This document shows positions 11,967-23,116 of a DNA stretch of 64,000 nt, piece after piece (positions within the stretch are counted from its first letter, which is position 1; each line of letters begins with the position of its first letter). This stretch comes from Juglans regia (Eukaryota; Streptophyta; Magnoliopsida; Fagales; Juglandaceae). The notes under the pieces were generated by a model. That model had not been told where the DNA came from. It was given only the letters and a program-made list of their open reading frames with translations, and searched no databases. A program made the position numbers and the translations under genes. The DNA is taken from contig NC_049907.1 in NCBI RefSeq assembly GCF_001411555.2, positions 33,563,866 to 33,627,865 on the forward strand. Reading direction: 5' to 3'.

Positions 11967-13559
11967 AGCTTTACTCGCCCTCGAGCAAAGAAGAAAAGAA
12001 AGATAATTAAAACAAGCATTAGTTTGATTCATAAAATTTATTGTCTCAAAGATTGCCTAAAGTCTATAATTCAAAGGAATCATTCAAGATCAATCAAGTC
12101 CAAAAGTTAATTCAAAACTCAATTCCATCGCATTATCCATTCCCACATTCATGCTTACCCATTATTCTCACTTCATCATTAGCTCCCCGGATAGCTTTAT
12201 GCAAACAAGTAAATAAATAATGGATCTTTAAACACTCCGTAGGCTTGCTTTTCAAATCACTTTCCACTAATGTAGAACAGAAACTATCAACAGGGATCAA
12301 TAGGTTTTTATTAAACTTGTAATGTAAGGCTAGGGTGAGGGCTACAAAGAAAAGAAAGGATTCAAAAAAAGCAAGAGAACTTAAGTTTGAACACCAACAT
12401 AATAGATAGAGCATTCTCACTTCTAACACAAACATTTCTTCTCAATCATTGTAAATCTCTCAACATACCTCTCTTTATTACACTTTCAAGTATCTATCTC
12501 TTTACCTCTCTATTTGGCAAGTCGGACATTTTCTTTCTTTCTTTTTTTGTGGAAATATTCCAAACATTTTCGACTGCCTTTGTGGATGACTCTCGTCGGC
12601 TTTTTCTTGTTGGCCACATAGTAGACGAGTTGACTCTTAACACCCCCAAACTTATGATTTTGATAATGTTGCTATAATTAACTTTACTTGTAGACCTTCA
12701 TGCTCTTGTGAGTCTGTAACTTTATGTCAACTTAGTTCTCTTGAAAAGTAAAGAAATCAGTATTTAAGCTCAAATAGGGTAGGGAATATGAGGTTTACAA
12801 GAAAGAAAAACATAATGCCAAAATATATTTCAATAAACCTCAAAGGGGCGACTAGAGATAAAGATAATAAACAGGTAAGCTAGAAAGACTCAATCGGTCC
12901 AAAGAATACCTTAATTATTTCCCTAGTATTATTCTGTCTAGGATTTTGCCTCGAGTGTAATCAAACAAGTTCTAGAGTAAGTTGAGATCATACAAATTCA
13001 CAAAATTCACATAAACTTTCTCTAAGTACTCAAAACAATTAATAATCATAAGAAGCATTCATTGAACATAGAAAATATCAAATAAGCAAGTAAAGAATTA
13101 ACGATTAGGCTTAAGTAATGAGAATCTTTTCTAAAAATTATAATTAATTTCAATCATATTCTTATCATAGCTCTTTATTCATCAAACCATACTGTTTTTT
13201 ATCATCATCATCATTATAATTATTATTTTTATTTTAATAAATAAAATAATATTCTTTGACCCCAAATTTAAATATCACATTGTCCTCAATGGAAAAGTGG
13301 AAAAACAAGAAAAAAAGAAACTAAAGCAAAGAATGAGAGAAGGTAAGAGATGCTCACTTGATTGTTTCCAGTTCTGCCAATTGAATATTTTCCTTGAAGG
13401 TGCAGCCATGTACTCCTTGGAGATCTCCTCACCTCTTCATTCTTGCAAGATGAAAGAAAATTAATAATATAAAGCAAAAATAAAAATTAATAAAAAAAAA
13501 CTTGGGTTGCCTCCCAAAAACGCTTTTTTTAAAGTCAATAGATAGACATTGTCCTCTCA
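11967..13559 (-). other. Region between pol and the 3' LTR of the Athila element
   Basis: About 1.6 kb without a recognisable domain. Athila elements can carry an env-like frame here. The only sizeable frame (12435-12133, minus strand, with a hydrophobic stretch) is too weak to call. Near 13505 the minus strand carries the GGGAGGCAACCCAAG motif often seen after pol in such elements. Confidence 0.5.
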
Positions 13560-16444
13560 TCATTTATTACTAGCGAGGTCGGTAAAACACTTTTTCGAGT
13601 TAAAGTCTCCATCTATATAGGGTTTTAATCTTTGTCCATTTACTTTAAATGTGTCTTTTGTCTCATGATGGACTTCAACCACCCCATAGGAAAAGACACG
13701 GGTCAACACAAATGGTCTTGCCACCGAGAGCGCAACTTTCTCAGGAAGAGTCAAAGTCTTGAGTTAAATAATAGAACTTTCTACCCGACTTCAAATTCCC
13801 TTATCAGAATATGCTTATCATGCCATCTTTTAGTTTTATCTTTGTAAATTTGAGCACTCTCATAAGCATAATTGCGGAACTCATCCATCTTGTTGATCTG
13901 CAACATTCTCTTCTCGCCAACCACATGTAAATCAAAGTTCAGTGTTCTTGTCGCCCAATAGGCTTTGTGTTCTAGCTCCACGGGTAGATGCAGGCTTTTC
14001 CATAAACAAGCCGACAAGGTGACATCCCAATCGGTGTTTTGAATGCTATCTGATAGGCCCATAGCACATTATCTAACCTTCTCGCCTAGTCTGTCCCAGT
14101 ATATGCTTTAGCTCCCGATTCGACAACTCTACTTGGCCATTTGTTTGAGGATGGTATGGTGTCATCACATGATGGGTAACTCCATACTTAGTTAGTAGCG
14201 CTTCAAATTGATGATTGCAAAAATGCTACACTCCATCACTAATTATGGCCCTCGGAGTGCCGAATCGGGAAAAGATGTTCTTCCGTAGGAAACCCACTAT
14301 GACCCTTGCATGATTGTTCGGTAAGGCGACCGCTTCCACCCATTTGGAGACATAATTTACAACAACCAAAATAAATGTGTTAGAATATGAGGAAGGAAAA
14401 TGACCCATGAAATCTATACCCCAAACTTCAAATAATTCAATTGCTAAAATATTGTTTAAGGGCATCTCATGTTTCCTGGAAATATTGCCAACCCTTTGAC
14501 AATGATCACATAAATTAACAAAATTAAAAGAGTCTTTAAAAATAGTCGGTCAATAAAAGCCGCATTGTAAAACTTTCGCTGCTGTTTTTGCTCCACCAAA
14601 GTGACCGCCCGCTTCCAATGAGTGGTAATGTCTAAGTCTGCTCTCCATCTCCTCCTCGGGCACACATCTCTTGATTATTTGGTCTCCATCTCCTCCTGAT
14701 TATTTCTTCTTTTGTTGATAAGTCATCTTGGCCGGTAGAATTCTGGACACTAAATAATTTACCATGTCAGCATACCATGGAACAACTTGTATACCCATTA
14801 ATTTCTCGTCTAGGAATGTCTCATTAATTGAGAATTTCTCCTCGCCAGTCGCCTCTTTAAGCTCAAGAAGAGATAAGTGGTCGGCTACTACGTTCTCGGT
14901 ACCTTTCTTATCTTTTATTTCTAAATCAAACTCTTGTAATGGCAGAATTCATCTTAATAATCTTGGTTTGACATCCCTCTTTGACAACAAGTACTTAAGA
15001 GCTGAGTGATCAGTGTAGACGACCACCTTTGAATCTATCAAATAAGAACGAAATTTATCAAAGGCAAACACAACTACTAATAATTCTTTTTCAGTAGTAG
15101 CATAATTTAGTTGAGCTTCTGTTAAGGTCCAACTTGCATAATAAGTAACATGAAAATTTTTATCTTTTCTCTGCCCCAAAATAGATCCTATAGCATAACC
15201 TCTAGCATCACACATTAACTCAAAAGGTAAATTCAAATCCAGTGATACAATGATAGATTCTGAAATTAATTTACTTTTCAATGTTTCAAAAGCATGCAAG
15301 CATTCATCAAAAAATTCAAACCTAGTATCTTTGATCAATAGATTGCAGAGAGGTTTAGTAATTTGAAAAAAAATCCTTGATAAACCGACGATAGAACCCG
15401 GCATGATCCAAGAAGCTCCTCACACCCTTCACATTGGTTGGTGGTGGGAGTTTGTCAATAGCTTCTATATTTGCTCGGTCGACCTCAATTCCCTTGAAAG
15501 AAATGCGGTGGCTGAGCACTATTCCCTTCTTGACCCTGAAGTGGCATTTTTCCCAATTTAAAACAAGATTTATCTCATTGCATCTCTGCAAAACCAAAGA
15601 TAAATTAGATAAGCAATTATCAAAAGAGTGACAAAAAATGGAGAGGTCATTCATGAAGACTTCTAAAATTTCTCCACCATGTCCGAGAAAATGGACATCA
15701 TGCATCTTTGGAAAGTGGCTGGCGCATTGCAAAGACCGAAAGGCATGCGCCTATATGCAAAAGTGCCATAAGGATAGTGAAAGTGGTATTCTCTTGATCC
15801 TCATGTGCAATTGCTATTTGATTGTAATCGGAATATCCATCTAGAAAATAATAGTAAGCGTGACTGGTAAGTCTTTCTAGCATTTGATCAATAAAAGGTA
15901 AGGGAAAATGGTCTTTTCAAGTTGCATCATTCACTCTTCAATAATCTATGCATTCTCGTCATCCCGTGATCGTCCTAGTCGGTATGAGTTCATTGTTGTT
16001 ATTCTTGATCATGGTTATCCCTCCTTTCTTTGGGACAACTTGCACTAGACTTACCCATGCACTATTTGAGATTGGATAAATGATCCCGGCATCTAAAAGC
16101 TTCAATACCTCTTTATGCACCACTTCTTGCATCAATGGATCCAATCACCTCTGGAGTTGGACAATTGGTTTAAAATTATCCTCCATTAAAATCTTGTGCA
16201 TGCAAATCAAAGGACTAATTCATTTAACGTCTGAGTTAGTCCAACCTAAGGCCATTTTGTGTTCCCGCAAGACTTTCAGCAACTTCTCTTCCTCTACATC
16301 ACTCAAGGAACTGTTAATAATAACTGGAAAAGTAGAGTCTTGGCCTAAGAAAGCATCCCTTAAATTTGATGGAAGCAGTTTGAGTTCAAGCTTGGATGGT
16401 TCCATACTTGGAGATGTCGGCTGAGATGATTTTAGCTCTTCCAC
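13560..16444 (-). pseudogene. Athila-type pol: reverse transcriptase, RNase H, integrase
   Basis: Blocks on the minus strand in order: the pre-RT segment (16444-16220, KLELKLLPSNLRDAFLG), RT start (16144-15959, EVLKLLDAGIIYPIS), RT core with FLDGYSDYNQI (15883-15698), the active-site loop as EVFMNDLSIF (15732-15355), RNase H (15404-14949, [37 protein letters not shown]), the zinc-binding region (14665-14456) and the integrase core (14465-14226, [13 protein letters not shown]), then the tail to 13560. Two catalytic positions read Asn where Asp is expected: FMND in reverse transcriptase and VVVNYVSKW in integrase. Several frameshifts and stops separate the blocks. Protease and gag are absent. 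It is clearly dead. Confidence 0.85.
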
Positions 16445-16449
16445 TTTCT

Positions 16450-16775
16450 GGTCACGAGTCTCCTCACCTACCTAGAGGTAAGTCTTCTCGCCTTTGGGCA
16501 AGAGCTTTCCTACCCAAGGGACAAGGCTTCTCGCCCAAATCTTATTGGCTCTCTTCAGATCTCGCTGCCTCTCATCGGTCTGGATCCGTAGTCTTTTCTT
16601 TTGTACCAAAATGCTCTCATTTTACACGAAATCTTCTCATTCCTTCAAATCCAAGAAAATATAGAGAAATATATAGAAATAAAATAAAATCAATAGTATT
16701 TAAGGGAAAATGACATTTTTTATAAATAAAAGAGTGATAAAAATACATAAAAATAACACTTCTCAATTACAATAC
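16450..16775 (-). repeat. Athila 5' LTR, truncated to its first ~325 bp
   Basis: It starts TGAGAAGTGTTATTT on the minus strand and aligns with the first part of the 3' LTR (for example a shared segment around 16556-16620 and 11740-11804). The alignment ends at about 16450, where pol sequence begins, so the rest of the LTR and the 5' internal region were deleted. Confidence 0.75.
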
Positions 16776-17090
16776 ATCCAAATAACAAATTATATACAAT
16801 CAAATATATAAAATATTAGTACCAATTTCTTAGAGAGACAATGGAAAGATCTTGTGCCTGCATGATGATTTATCTTCAATTTTGACCTATTTGTTTTGTT
16901 TATATAACCTCACTCCTGCATAGATGCTGTAAATATTAGCAAGAGAAAATTATAAAATATGACACGTAAAACAATTTATTTACCTTGCATACTGGATTTT
17001 CAAACATGTCACAAAGTTTTTTTCCAATTAGAAGGTCGGATATCCTGAAAATGATGTTGGTGTGTCTTGTCCTTATTCTTGAACTTATTT

Positions 17091-17912
17091 GAGCATTGGC
17101 ATTGCCAAGTCTAAATTTTGGCTAGAATTGCAAGTTTTAGCTATAGCATTAACCTTTAGCTAGGTGAATCCATATTGGACTAGCCATCTTAAAGTCAAAA
17201 TAATAATATAAATGTATTAACCTTTTATATTTTGTTAGGTGAATCTACATTGGACTAGCTATAGCGTTAACCTTTATATTTTACATAAAATTATTATTTA
17301 CAAACTATTTGTTTCCTCAACCTAATATTAACATTTTATACTAATATTATTCGAGGTATTTAACCACATCAATTAGAATACTATAATGCTAATATACAAA
17401 CAGATGCATGGCTGAACCACGTAGATTTCTCCCAGAAAATGGACCGCAGATAAATTCACAGATTTAAAGCTTTTCCTTCGAAAAAAAAGAGAGACAGAGA
17501 AATCAAAATTTAAATCCGATGTTATTACTCAAGTAGTGTTTGAGACCGTACCTTCACAGTGATCCTAATAAAAGGGGGGGCGATTCTAGACACCATTCTT
17601 GTGGGACAGACTAGCTACGAGCCCTATAGTTACAGAGAAAGAGAGAAGAGGGACGGATGAGGGAGAGAAGGTTGCGGTGGGTTTGAAGAGAGAAAAGAAC
17701 GAGGGAAAGAGAAAAGGGGACGTTGATGAAAACAATAAAATAATGGGATGGAGGATGAATAGTGACTCGCCAATAATGGAGAGCCCTCTTAATTTACTCT
17801 AGCTCACATGTTAAACTTTGGAACATTGGCTATTCCAATGTAGATGTTTTTACTCACATATAGTCAAATTATAGATTTGCTTTGACATTTGGCTAGTCCA
17901 ATGGCAATGCTC
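17091..17912. mobile_element. MITE-like element with short inverted ends
   Basis: The left end GAGCATTGGCATTG and the inverted right end GAGCATTGCCATTG match at 13 of 14 bases. They enclose 822 bp that have no counterpart in CACTA-2 and that interrupt TNPA-like exon 3. GAGCAT-type ends are common in PIF/Harbinger-like plant MITEs, but no clean 3-bp duplication was found, so the superfamily is open. A GAA/GGA-rich open frame at 17599-17802 has no recognisable family. Confidence 0.55.
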
Positions 17913-18532
17913 TTATAATGCTGATGAAACCTCACCTTATATTTGCAGAAGACCAAAATTTAGTTCGAAATCATTCTTGACAAAATATATACACAAAAAA
18001 ATTATCATTTGCATATTCTATATTTTGCATACATATTAAATAATTTTAGAAATCAATTAAACTTTACCAAACAACGTTTCTTGATAAGCTCTTTTATATT
18101 TTGTGAGACTTTATGCCATGAACTCGTAACTAAAGGTGCATAAATTCATGTAATAGCACCCACATGCCGTGCAATCCAAGCTGCTAGTTGTCTTTCACAT
18201 TCAGTATGTTCGTCAGGAATGTTACCTTAATTATACTTACTTTACGATATTTTTTTAATGTCATGCCTCTAGTAGTACCTCGACTTTAACGAGATTGTAC
18301 TGTTAACTCTAAAAAATATAATATTAATTGTAAAAACAAAGTAAATGATGATTAGAAAATATTTAATATATATGAATTACCTTAATTGAAACAAAATTAT
18401 TATAACATCTTTATCTTGTTTTGGTGAGTTAATCTCTAGTGGTGAGTCAGATGGAGATGTAGGAATAGGTGGAGATGAGATGAAAACTTCTTTCCTCTTT
18501 GATGACATAATTTCAAAGCACTGATACATTCA

Positions 18533-19830
18533 TTACATAAGAGATATGTAATAAAGTGTCATGTGAACACAAAATAAATCAATCAACTGTATCAATTTCA
18601 GTTGACCATTCGCCCTCATCATTTGTAGATACTTTAGATCAGTCAACATTTTCCTCAATTTTGCATCAACAACTATAACCTCAATATCTTCCATATGTAA
18701 TGGAATCATCTCATATTTGCTCAAATCGACAAACAAATTAAAGACGGGTTGACTCTCTTGATATGCTTATTGAGTAGATGGCTCATCTTTTTCTTTGTCT
18801 TGTCCCTCCACCTCAGGGATAACATCATATATATTTCTTGGAGAAAAATTTTGTACCACTCGCCATTGATTTCCTAACTCAAGATCATCTAAGTAGAATA
18901 CTTGAAATGCTTGGGAAGCCAAACCAAAAGGATCTTCATACCATTTTTGCGATATATTAATACTCAAGATATATTCATCATCACGCACTCCTCTTCGAGA
19001 ACTGCCTAAATTTCACCAATCACATTTAAACCAATATACCATAAGTTCTCCCAAATATCTCATTCCAATGATATTGAAATTAATCCCATAGAAATTGATG
19101 TTTTCTCCGTCATGACGTCATTCGACTAGGACACCACTATTTTATGTTTTCCTATAACGTTCTTCATTCATTTTGTGAAATCCACTTCCCTGATAAGTAC
19201 ATACAGAATATCGAGCAACGTGTCTTGAGGGGCCATGCGCCAATGCATATAATTCATCTGAGATATCGTTTGTATTACTTGCATGCATTTATACAACCTA
19301 CATATTGAATAAATCATAAACATACAAAAACAAACAATCATAATTTACATGTGGTAATTCAAACTCTCATCGATAATGTCAGTAATCGTTGTTCAAAGCA
19401 TTTGAGGAACTACTCTTCATGTTTCTGGTTTATGTTATTTACTCACAGTCCTTTGAGACGTTAATATGATTATTGAAATTGAAAATTACCAAATAATTTA
19501 TAATGTTATATTTCCTTTAAGGAGATTGCAATATTAATTAACAAATAATTACAACTTATTTCAAGTGGCTGGCTCTCCATCTCAGGGCAAGTTTTTAGCA
19601 CATACCTCTCAGGTTTCTCGAACTCTCTTCAATATGAATTATAATCATGCGCTGCACTAAGTAGACGTATGTGTTGGGAAAATACAGAAAATCCGTTTCG
19701 TTGTTTTGCTTGTCAACATCAAAGTTTCTTTCCGGCTGATCAAATCTTTCGCTTGAGATGTTCTTGATGTTGCATATGTCAGAGCTTCTAGTTAGATGGA
19801 TATAGTTTGGAACACACACACTCTGTGGAT
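18533..19830 (-). pseudogene. TNP2-type transposase, C-terminal remnant (CACTA-1)
   Basis: On the minus strand, 19819-19560 matches the end of the DUF4218-like part (RFDQPERNFDVD, then CPEMES). 19260-18533 matches the last exon with its DUF4216-like block (ARGPSR-type start, SGVLVE, NQWRVVQ.FSPRNIYDVIPE, MFVDLSKYEMIPL). The catalytic Transposase_21 part is absent: upstream sequence is unrelated and then gives way to an LTR fragment. At two places where CACTA-2 has stop codons this copy keeps sense codons (CGA and TGG), which makes it useful for comparison. It is non-functional. Confidence 0.75.
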
Positions 19831-19939
19831 TGCTATATGTAGATTGCTTGTGATAGGGTTATTGAATTCCTAAGATTACTTTGATACATGAATCTGGAAA
19901 GTGTGACTTGGTGGCCTTTTTGTTTGATTTTCTTTGGTC

Positions 19940-21350
19940 TCTTTCATCACTTTTGCATAGAAATTGTTAGGGACAAGTAATAAGCAAGTTGGGGGTGTAA
20001 TGAGTATACGAAAGTGCATTCTAAATACTATATTATTGGACTAAAATGCTAAAATATGAATATAAATTATAGGATTAATGTGTATTCTTGAATTGAGTTT
20101 CTATTTACTTTAGGATACTCTTAAGCAGATTTTTATGTTCAATTTCAGGGTATATAAAAGAGCAAGTTAAAGCCAGTCATATTCAAAAGACTTTCAAGTG
20201 GGCAAGACGTTGGAACAACCTATGAGCTTTCAACGAATGTATGACTCTTCAAATAAGGATAATGATAGGGTTTAAGAGTAATTTGGATCAAGATAATAAG
20301 TTGGAGTCCAAAACACACTAGGAGACAACCTGAACATACTTTAGTATTTTAATCGTAACTTTCCACTCACAAACTCGATTTATGCGATTCCTGATGTGTT
20401 GGAAAGATATCTTAAAGGGTTACAAATGTTTCCTAATAGGGATTACTAAATTAGAATTCTTGAAGCTCGTACGTGGCTGCCAAGATAAGTCCTAAAATTT
20501 AGGTAATTTTTTATGCGGGAATCATGAATACATTAGGGTTTCTTTCCTCCCTTATATAAGCATATCATTAGCATGAAATTGAGGAGTTTTGGAAGGGAGG
20601 AAGCACAATTTTTGAAACGGGAGACGGCTCAGTTCTGAAGGGAGGAGAAAAATTCTATTTTTATTTATTTTTAGTTCTTCCATGGAGAACTAAATCTTGG
20701 GTAAAGCCTAGGCCGGAAATTGATCGGTGAAAATATTTTAACTTTATTTCAATTTATAGATTAAGCTTTATTGTTTAAGATTCTAGGATTCAATTCGCTA
20801 TTTGTTTTGGATATTATAAGTTTGAGACAATTATATTAAATCTTGCTATGGTTTGATTTTTTTGAGCTATAGGATTATGAATATATGATTGTGACTTAAA
20901 CATGCTTTTTATGCCATTGATGTGATCTTTTACTGCATTATTGTTTGAGAACATAATGTCGTCTTTAGATCTAATATTCATTTTTATATATGAAATTTGT
21001 GGTTTTTAAAGGGAGAATAGATTCTAGAATTACATTTGAGAAAGTAAATGAATATAATGTCATATCTTCCAATTAGGAATTTTGTGCTATAATTCTTAAT
21101 TGTATATATAGTTTGGATTGAAAAAGTCAGAGTATTGAATCCAGTTGATTGAAGCTCAAAACTTTACTTGCCTTCTTATCTGTGCCCTAATCTCATTTTA
21201 ATTACATGCTTTAGGTAGAATTTTCAGATTCTTGTTATATTGTAATTTGATCTTTTTTTAAGCTTGCATCATGCTCTGTTTCTTCCGACTCCTTGTGGAT
21301 CGACACCATGAACTATACTATAACACTGCGTACTAATTTGGACGTAATCA
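19940..21350 (+). mobile_element. Athila-like 3' end: polypurine tract plus LTR fragment
   Basis: A stretch reading AAGTTGGGGGTG (about 19985-19996) resembles an Athila/Ogre-type polypurine tract. It is followed by about 1.35 kb that runs from TGTAATGAGTAT to GGACGTAATCA and includes CCTTGTGGATCGACACC near its end, a phrase typical of Gypsy LTR ends. No pol lies beside it and no duplicated flank was found. It sits where the missing part of CACTA-1 TNP2 should be. Confidence 0.5.
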
Positions 21351-21359
21351 ATAAGCATT

Positions 21360-21800
21360 CAGACGTTTCTCCATTTCCATTAGATATTTTTGCAATAAAT
21401 TTCCATTCGAACATTTTATTTTACGTTCGAACAACGATTAACCTATATGTTTGAAAGGTGTAATAATTTGTTTGAATGGTAAGTCAATGTCCCACTAAAT
21501 TTAGTAACTTAACCCACCAATTCCTCATTTGATCCTATATAGTATCCGTTTGAAATTTTATTTTATTATGTTCGAAAATATTTCTGCAATTAATTTCCAT
21601 TCAAACTCTTTATTTTACGTTCGAATAACGAAACAGTGTAGTAAGTTGTTCAAAATGTAAGTCAATGTCCTGCTAAATTTAGTCACTTAATGCTCAAATT
21701 TCTCTTTCCACCATATATAATATCTGCTCAAAAGTTTATTTTATTATTTTGAACATTTTAATAAATGTTCAAACAAATATTTTATTAGGGACAAAATTTC
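21360..21800. repeat. CACTA-1 subterminal repeats, right end
   Basis: Repeats of ATTTCCATTCGAACNNTTTATTTTACGTTCGAA occur about twice (21400 and 21590), with many single GTTCGAA, TTCAAAC and GTTTGAA variants. They resemble the GTTCGAACG set of CACTA-2 but most have lost the central CG. Confidence 0.55.
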
Positions 21801-21933
21801 TCGTCACTACCTATATCATTCAAACAAAACATTTACGATTCTAATGATTAATGACTTCCTTCATTTTTTAGGCACGGAATTTGAATTTAATCCCTACAAC
21901 TAATTTTTTGAGATGATTTTTGTTTTAGTGTGT

Positions 21934-22045
21934 AAAAATTATTTCTTTCCCCCCAAAAATATATTTTTTTTATATTTACGCCAATATTAATATTAACAAA
22001 TCCAAAGCATCTATGAAACTACTCGTATTACTATTACACACGTAT

Positions 22046-22080
<35 letters not shown>

Positions 22081-22256
22081 CACAACTTCAATATCTGTGA
22101 GAGAGGCCAACCTATCATCTTATTTTGTAACATGATCGAATACTGAAGTGGCGAGATGGCGAGAGGCTGGTACAGAGGGAGGCAGAAAAATACAAATGGG
22201 CCAAAGAGGCTTTGAATAATTTTTTAATGAAAAACATTATTCATATTTTGGGAATT
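21934..22256. other. Short spacer between CACTA-1 and the Tat element
   Basis: Contains an (AT)14 microsatellite at about 22051-22079 and no gene. Its right edge is the ATGAT duplication of the Tat element. Confidence 0.5.
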
Positions 22257-22261
22257 ATGAT

Positions 22262-23010
22262 TGTGAAAGGAGAAATCCCCAATGAGGGTTGGGATGAATA
22301 CCGGGCCCAGACCCACGCTCGGCATTTGGGGTAGGTCGATCACCAGGCCCAGGCCCGCGCCTAGGACCTGGGATGGAATGGCCTTGCCCAGGAAGTTCAG
22401 GATGTGGAATCAGATGTTCTAACAAAAGGGTGGGGTAAACGGCATAACTTGACATAGAATCAGGTCCACTGACAAGGGTGCCTCTACCCTGACAGGGCAG
22501 TCTGGCGACCAGGGTTGGCCGACCATCAGGGCCTTCCTCTCCCCTGACATAGCTGCCCTGGGCCCACACTGCATTAAATGAAGCAGAGGCAAGCACGCCA
22601 CAAGGGAGCCACGTTGCATTTAATGCACCTAGGGGTCGGCACGCAGCAAAGAACCAACCTGGGTGCTGACAATGGTCCTAGCTAGGATTGAAAAGTTTGG
22701 CGTGGAGTAGGGTTTGGCAAGAACATGCAATCATAGTACGGGGCAACCCACCGGTCGCTATCACCTCGGGGTCCACCTCAGCTTGGTATAAATACCCCTC
22801 TCTTTGTCGAGAAGGGGGGTTACTCTCATTCTTGAGTATTGTTTGCTACCTCATTCTTTCCTTTACACTCTATTCTCCTTCTTCAGCCTTAAATTGACTC
22901 GAGCGTCTGAGGTACCACGACCCCCGAGCTCCCCATTCTCCTCCTTGTAGGGAAGAGCTCAAGCGCTACTAGTGTGGAGTGGCCCAGGCACGCGAAATAC
23001 GACATCAACA
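22262..23010 (+). repeat. Tat element 5' LTR (749 bp)
   Basis: It aligns with 34377-34952 along its length except for a block of about 180 bp (roughly 22622-22805) that is absent from the 3' copy. The end has the TTGACTCGAGCGTCTGAGG phrase usual in Tat LTRs. Its 3' boundary is set by the adjoining primer site. Confidence 0.8.
22787..22794 (+). promoter_or_regulatory. LTR TATA box
   Basis: TATAAATA in a GC-richer context, about 220 bp before the LTR end and downstream of the ACCCACCGGTCGC segment. It is the only good TATA box in this LTR, and the matching segment is deleted from the 3' LTR. Confidence 0.55.
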
Positions 23011-23028
23011 TTGGCCCCATATGTGGGA
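23011..23028 (+). other. Primer-binding site of the Tat element
   Basis: TTGGCCCCATATGTGGGA follows the LTR end directly and resembles the TTGGCGCC...GTGGGG sites of Tat elements. The tRNA was not identified. Confidence 0.6.
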
Positions 23029-23116
23029 TCTGTTTTCCTACCAATCGCATGTCCTTTGTATGTCGGCGACAACATGCTCTCAAGCATTGCGATGAAAGAA
23101 AGATCAATCTGACGGA

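Larger units (their letters stand above)
10253..16775 (-). mobile_element. Athila-type Ty3/Gypsy retrotransposon, deleted derivative
   Basis: On the minus strand the order is a truncated 5' LTR (16775 to about 16450), pol, a long 3' untranslated region, a polypurine tract and a complete 3' LTR (11950-10253). The flanking five-mers are ATTAT (10248-10252) and ATTAC (16776-16780), a duplication with one mismatch. The primer site, gag, protease and most of the 5' LTR are missing: the truncated LTR runs straight into reverse transcriptase coding sequence at about 16445. It sits inside CACTA-1, between exons of the TNPA-like gene. Confidence 0.8.
9674..18508 (-). pseudogene. TNPA-like accessory transposase gene of CACTA-1, split by insertions
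   Basis: This is the second gene of a CACTA element, in the plant Transposase_24 (Ptta/En/Spm) group, thought to bind subterminal repeats. Minus-strand exons match the CACTA-2 copy: exon 1 at about 18508-18415 (MSSKRKEV, then proline/serine-rich), exon 2 at about 18318-18073 (Q.R.RGTTRG, PDEHTE), the rest of exon 3 at about 17090-16982 (FQDIRPSNWKKLCDMFE), exon 5 at about 10215-10116 (SDTNYDLTKL, HTDRNGKWTHPN) and exon 6 at 10042-9674 (VALRAES, then a glutamine-rich coiled coil ending MQQFRPPNN). A MITE-like element interrupts exon 3, and the Athila element lies in the region of intron 4. Stops occur in exon 5 and twice in exon 6. Exon 4 was not found and was probably lost with the retroelement insertion. 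Confidence 0.7.
9090..21930 (-). mobile_element. CACTA-1: En/Spm-type DNA transposon with nested insertions
   Basis: The left end reads CACTACAAGAGAAGAGG. The right end, read on the minus strand, is CACTAAAACAAAAATC. The 3-bp flanks are TGT on both sides (9087-9089 and 21931-21933), the duplication length expected for CACTA elements. Inside are minus-strand exons homologous to CACTA-2 (35568-44780): six TNPA-like exons and the C-terminal third of TNP2. Most of TNP2 is missing. Subterminal regions carry decayed GTTCGAAC-type repeats. Insertions at 10253-16775, 17091-17912 and about 19940-21350 account for more than half of the length. The two TIRs agree only beyond the CACTA core with several mismatches, so the right end is less secure. 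Confidence 0.7.

Noticed and set aside
17599..17802. 67-codon charged frame in the MITE-like element
   Set aside because: The GA-rich composition alone explains the open frame, and no family was recognised.
21805..21830. GTCACTACCTATATC as a CACTA terminus
   Set aside because: It lies inside the subterminal repeats of CACTA-1, and only 21930 gives a matching TGT flank.
22255..22619. Minus-strand frames of 113 and 66 codons
   Set aside because: They are complements of the Tat 5' LTR, and the same region recurs in the 3' LTR without conserved frames.
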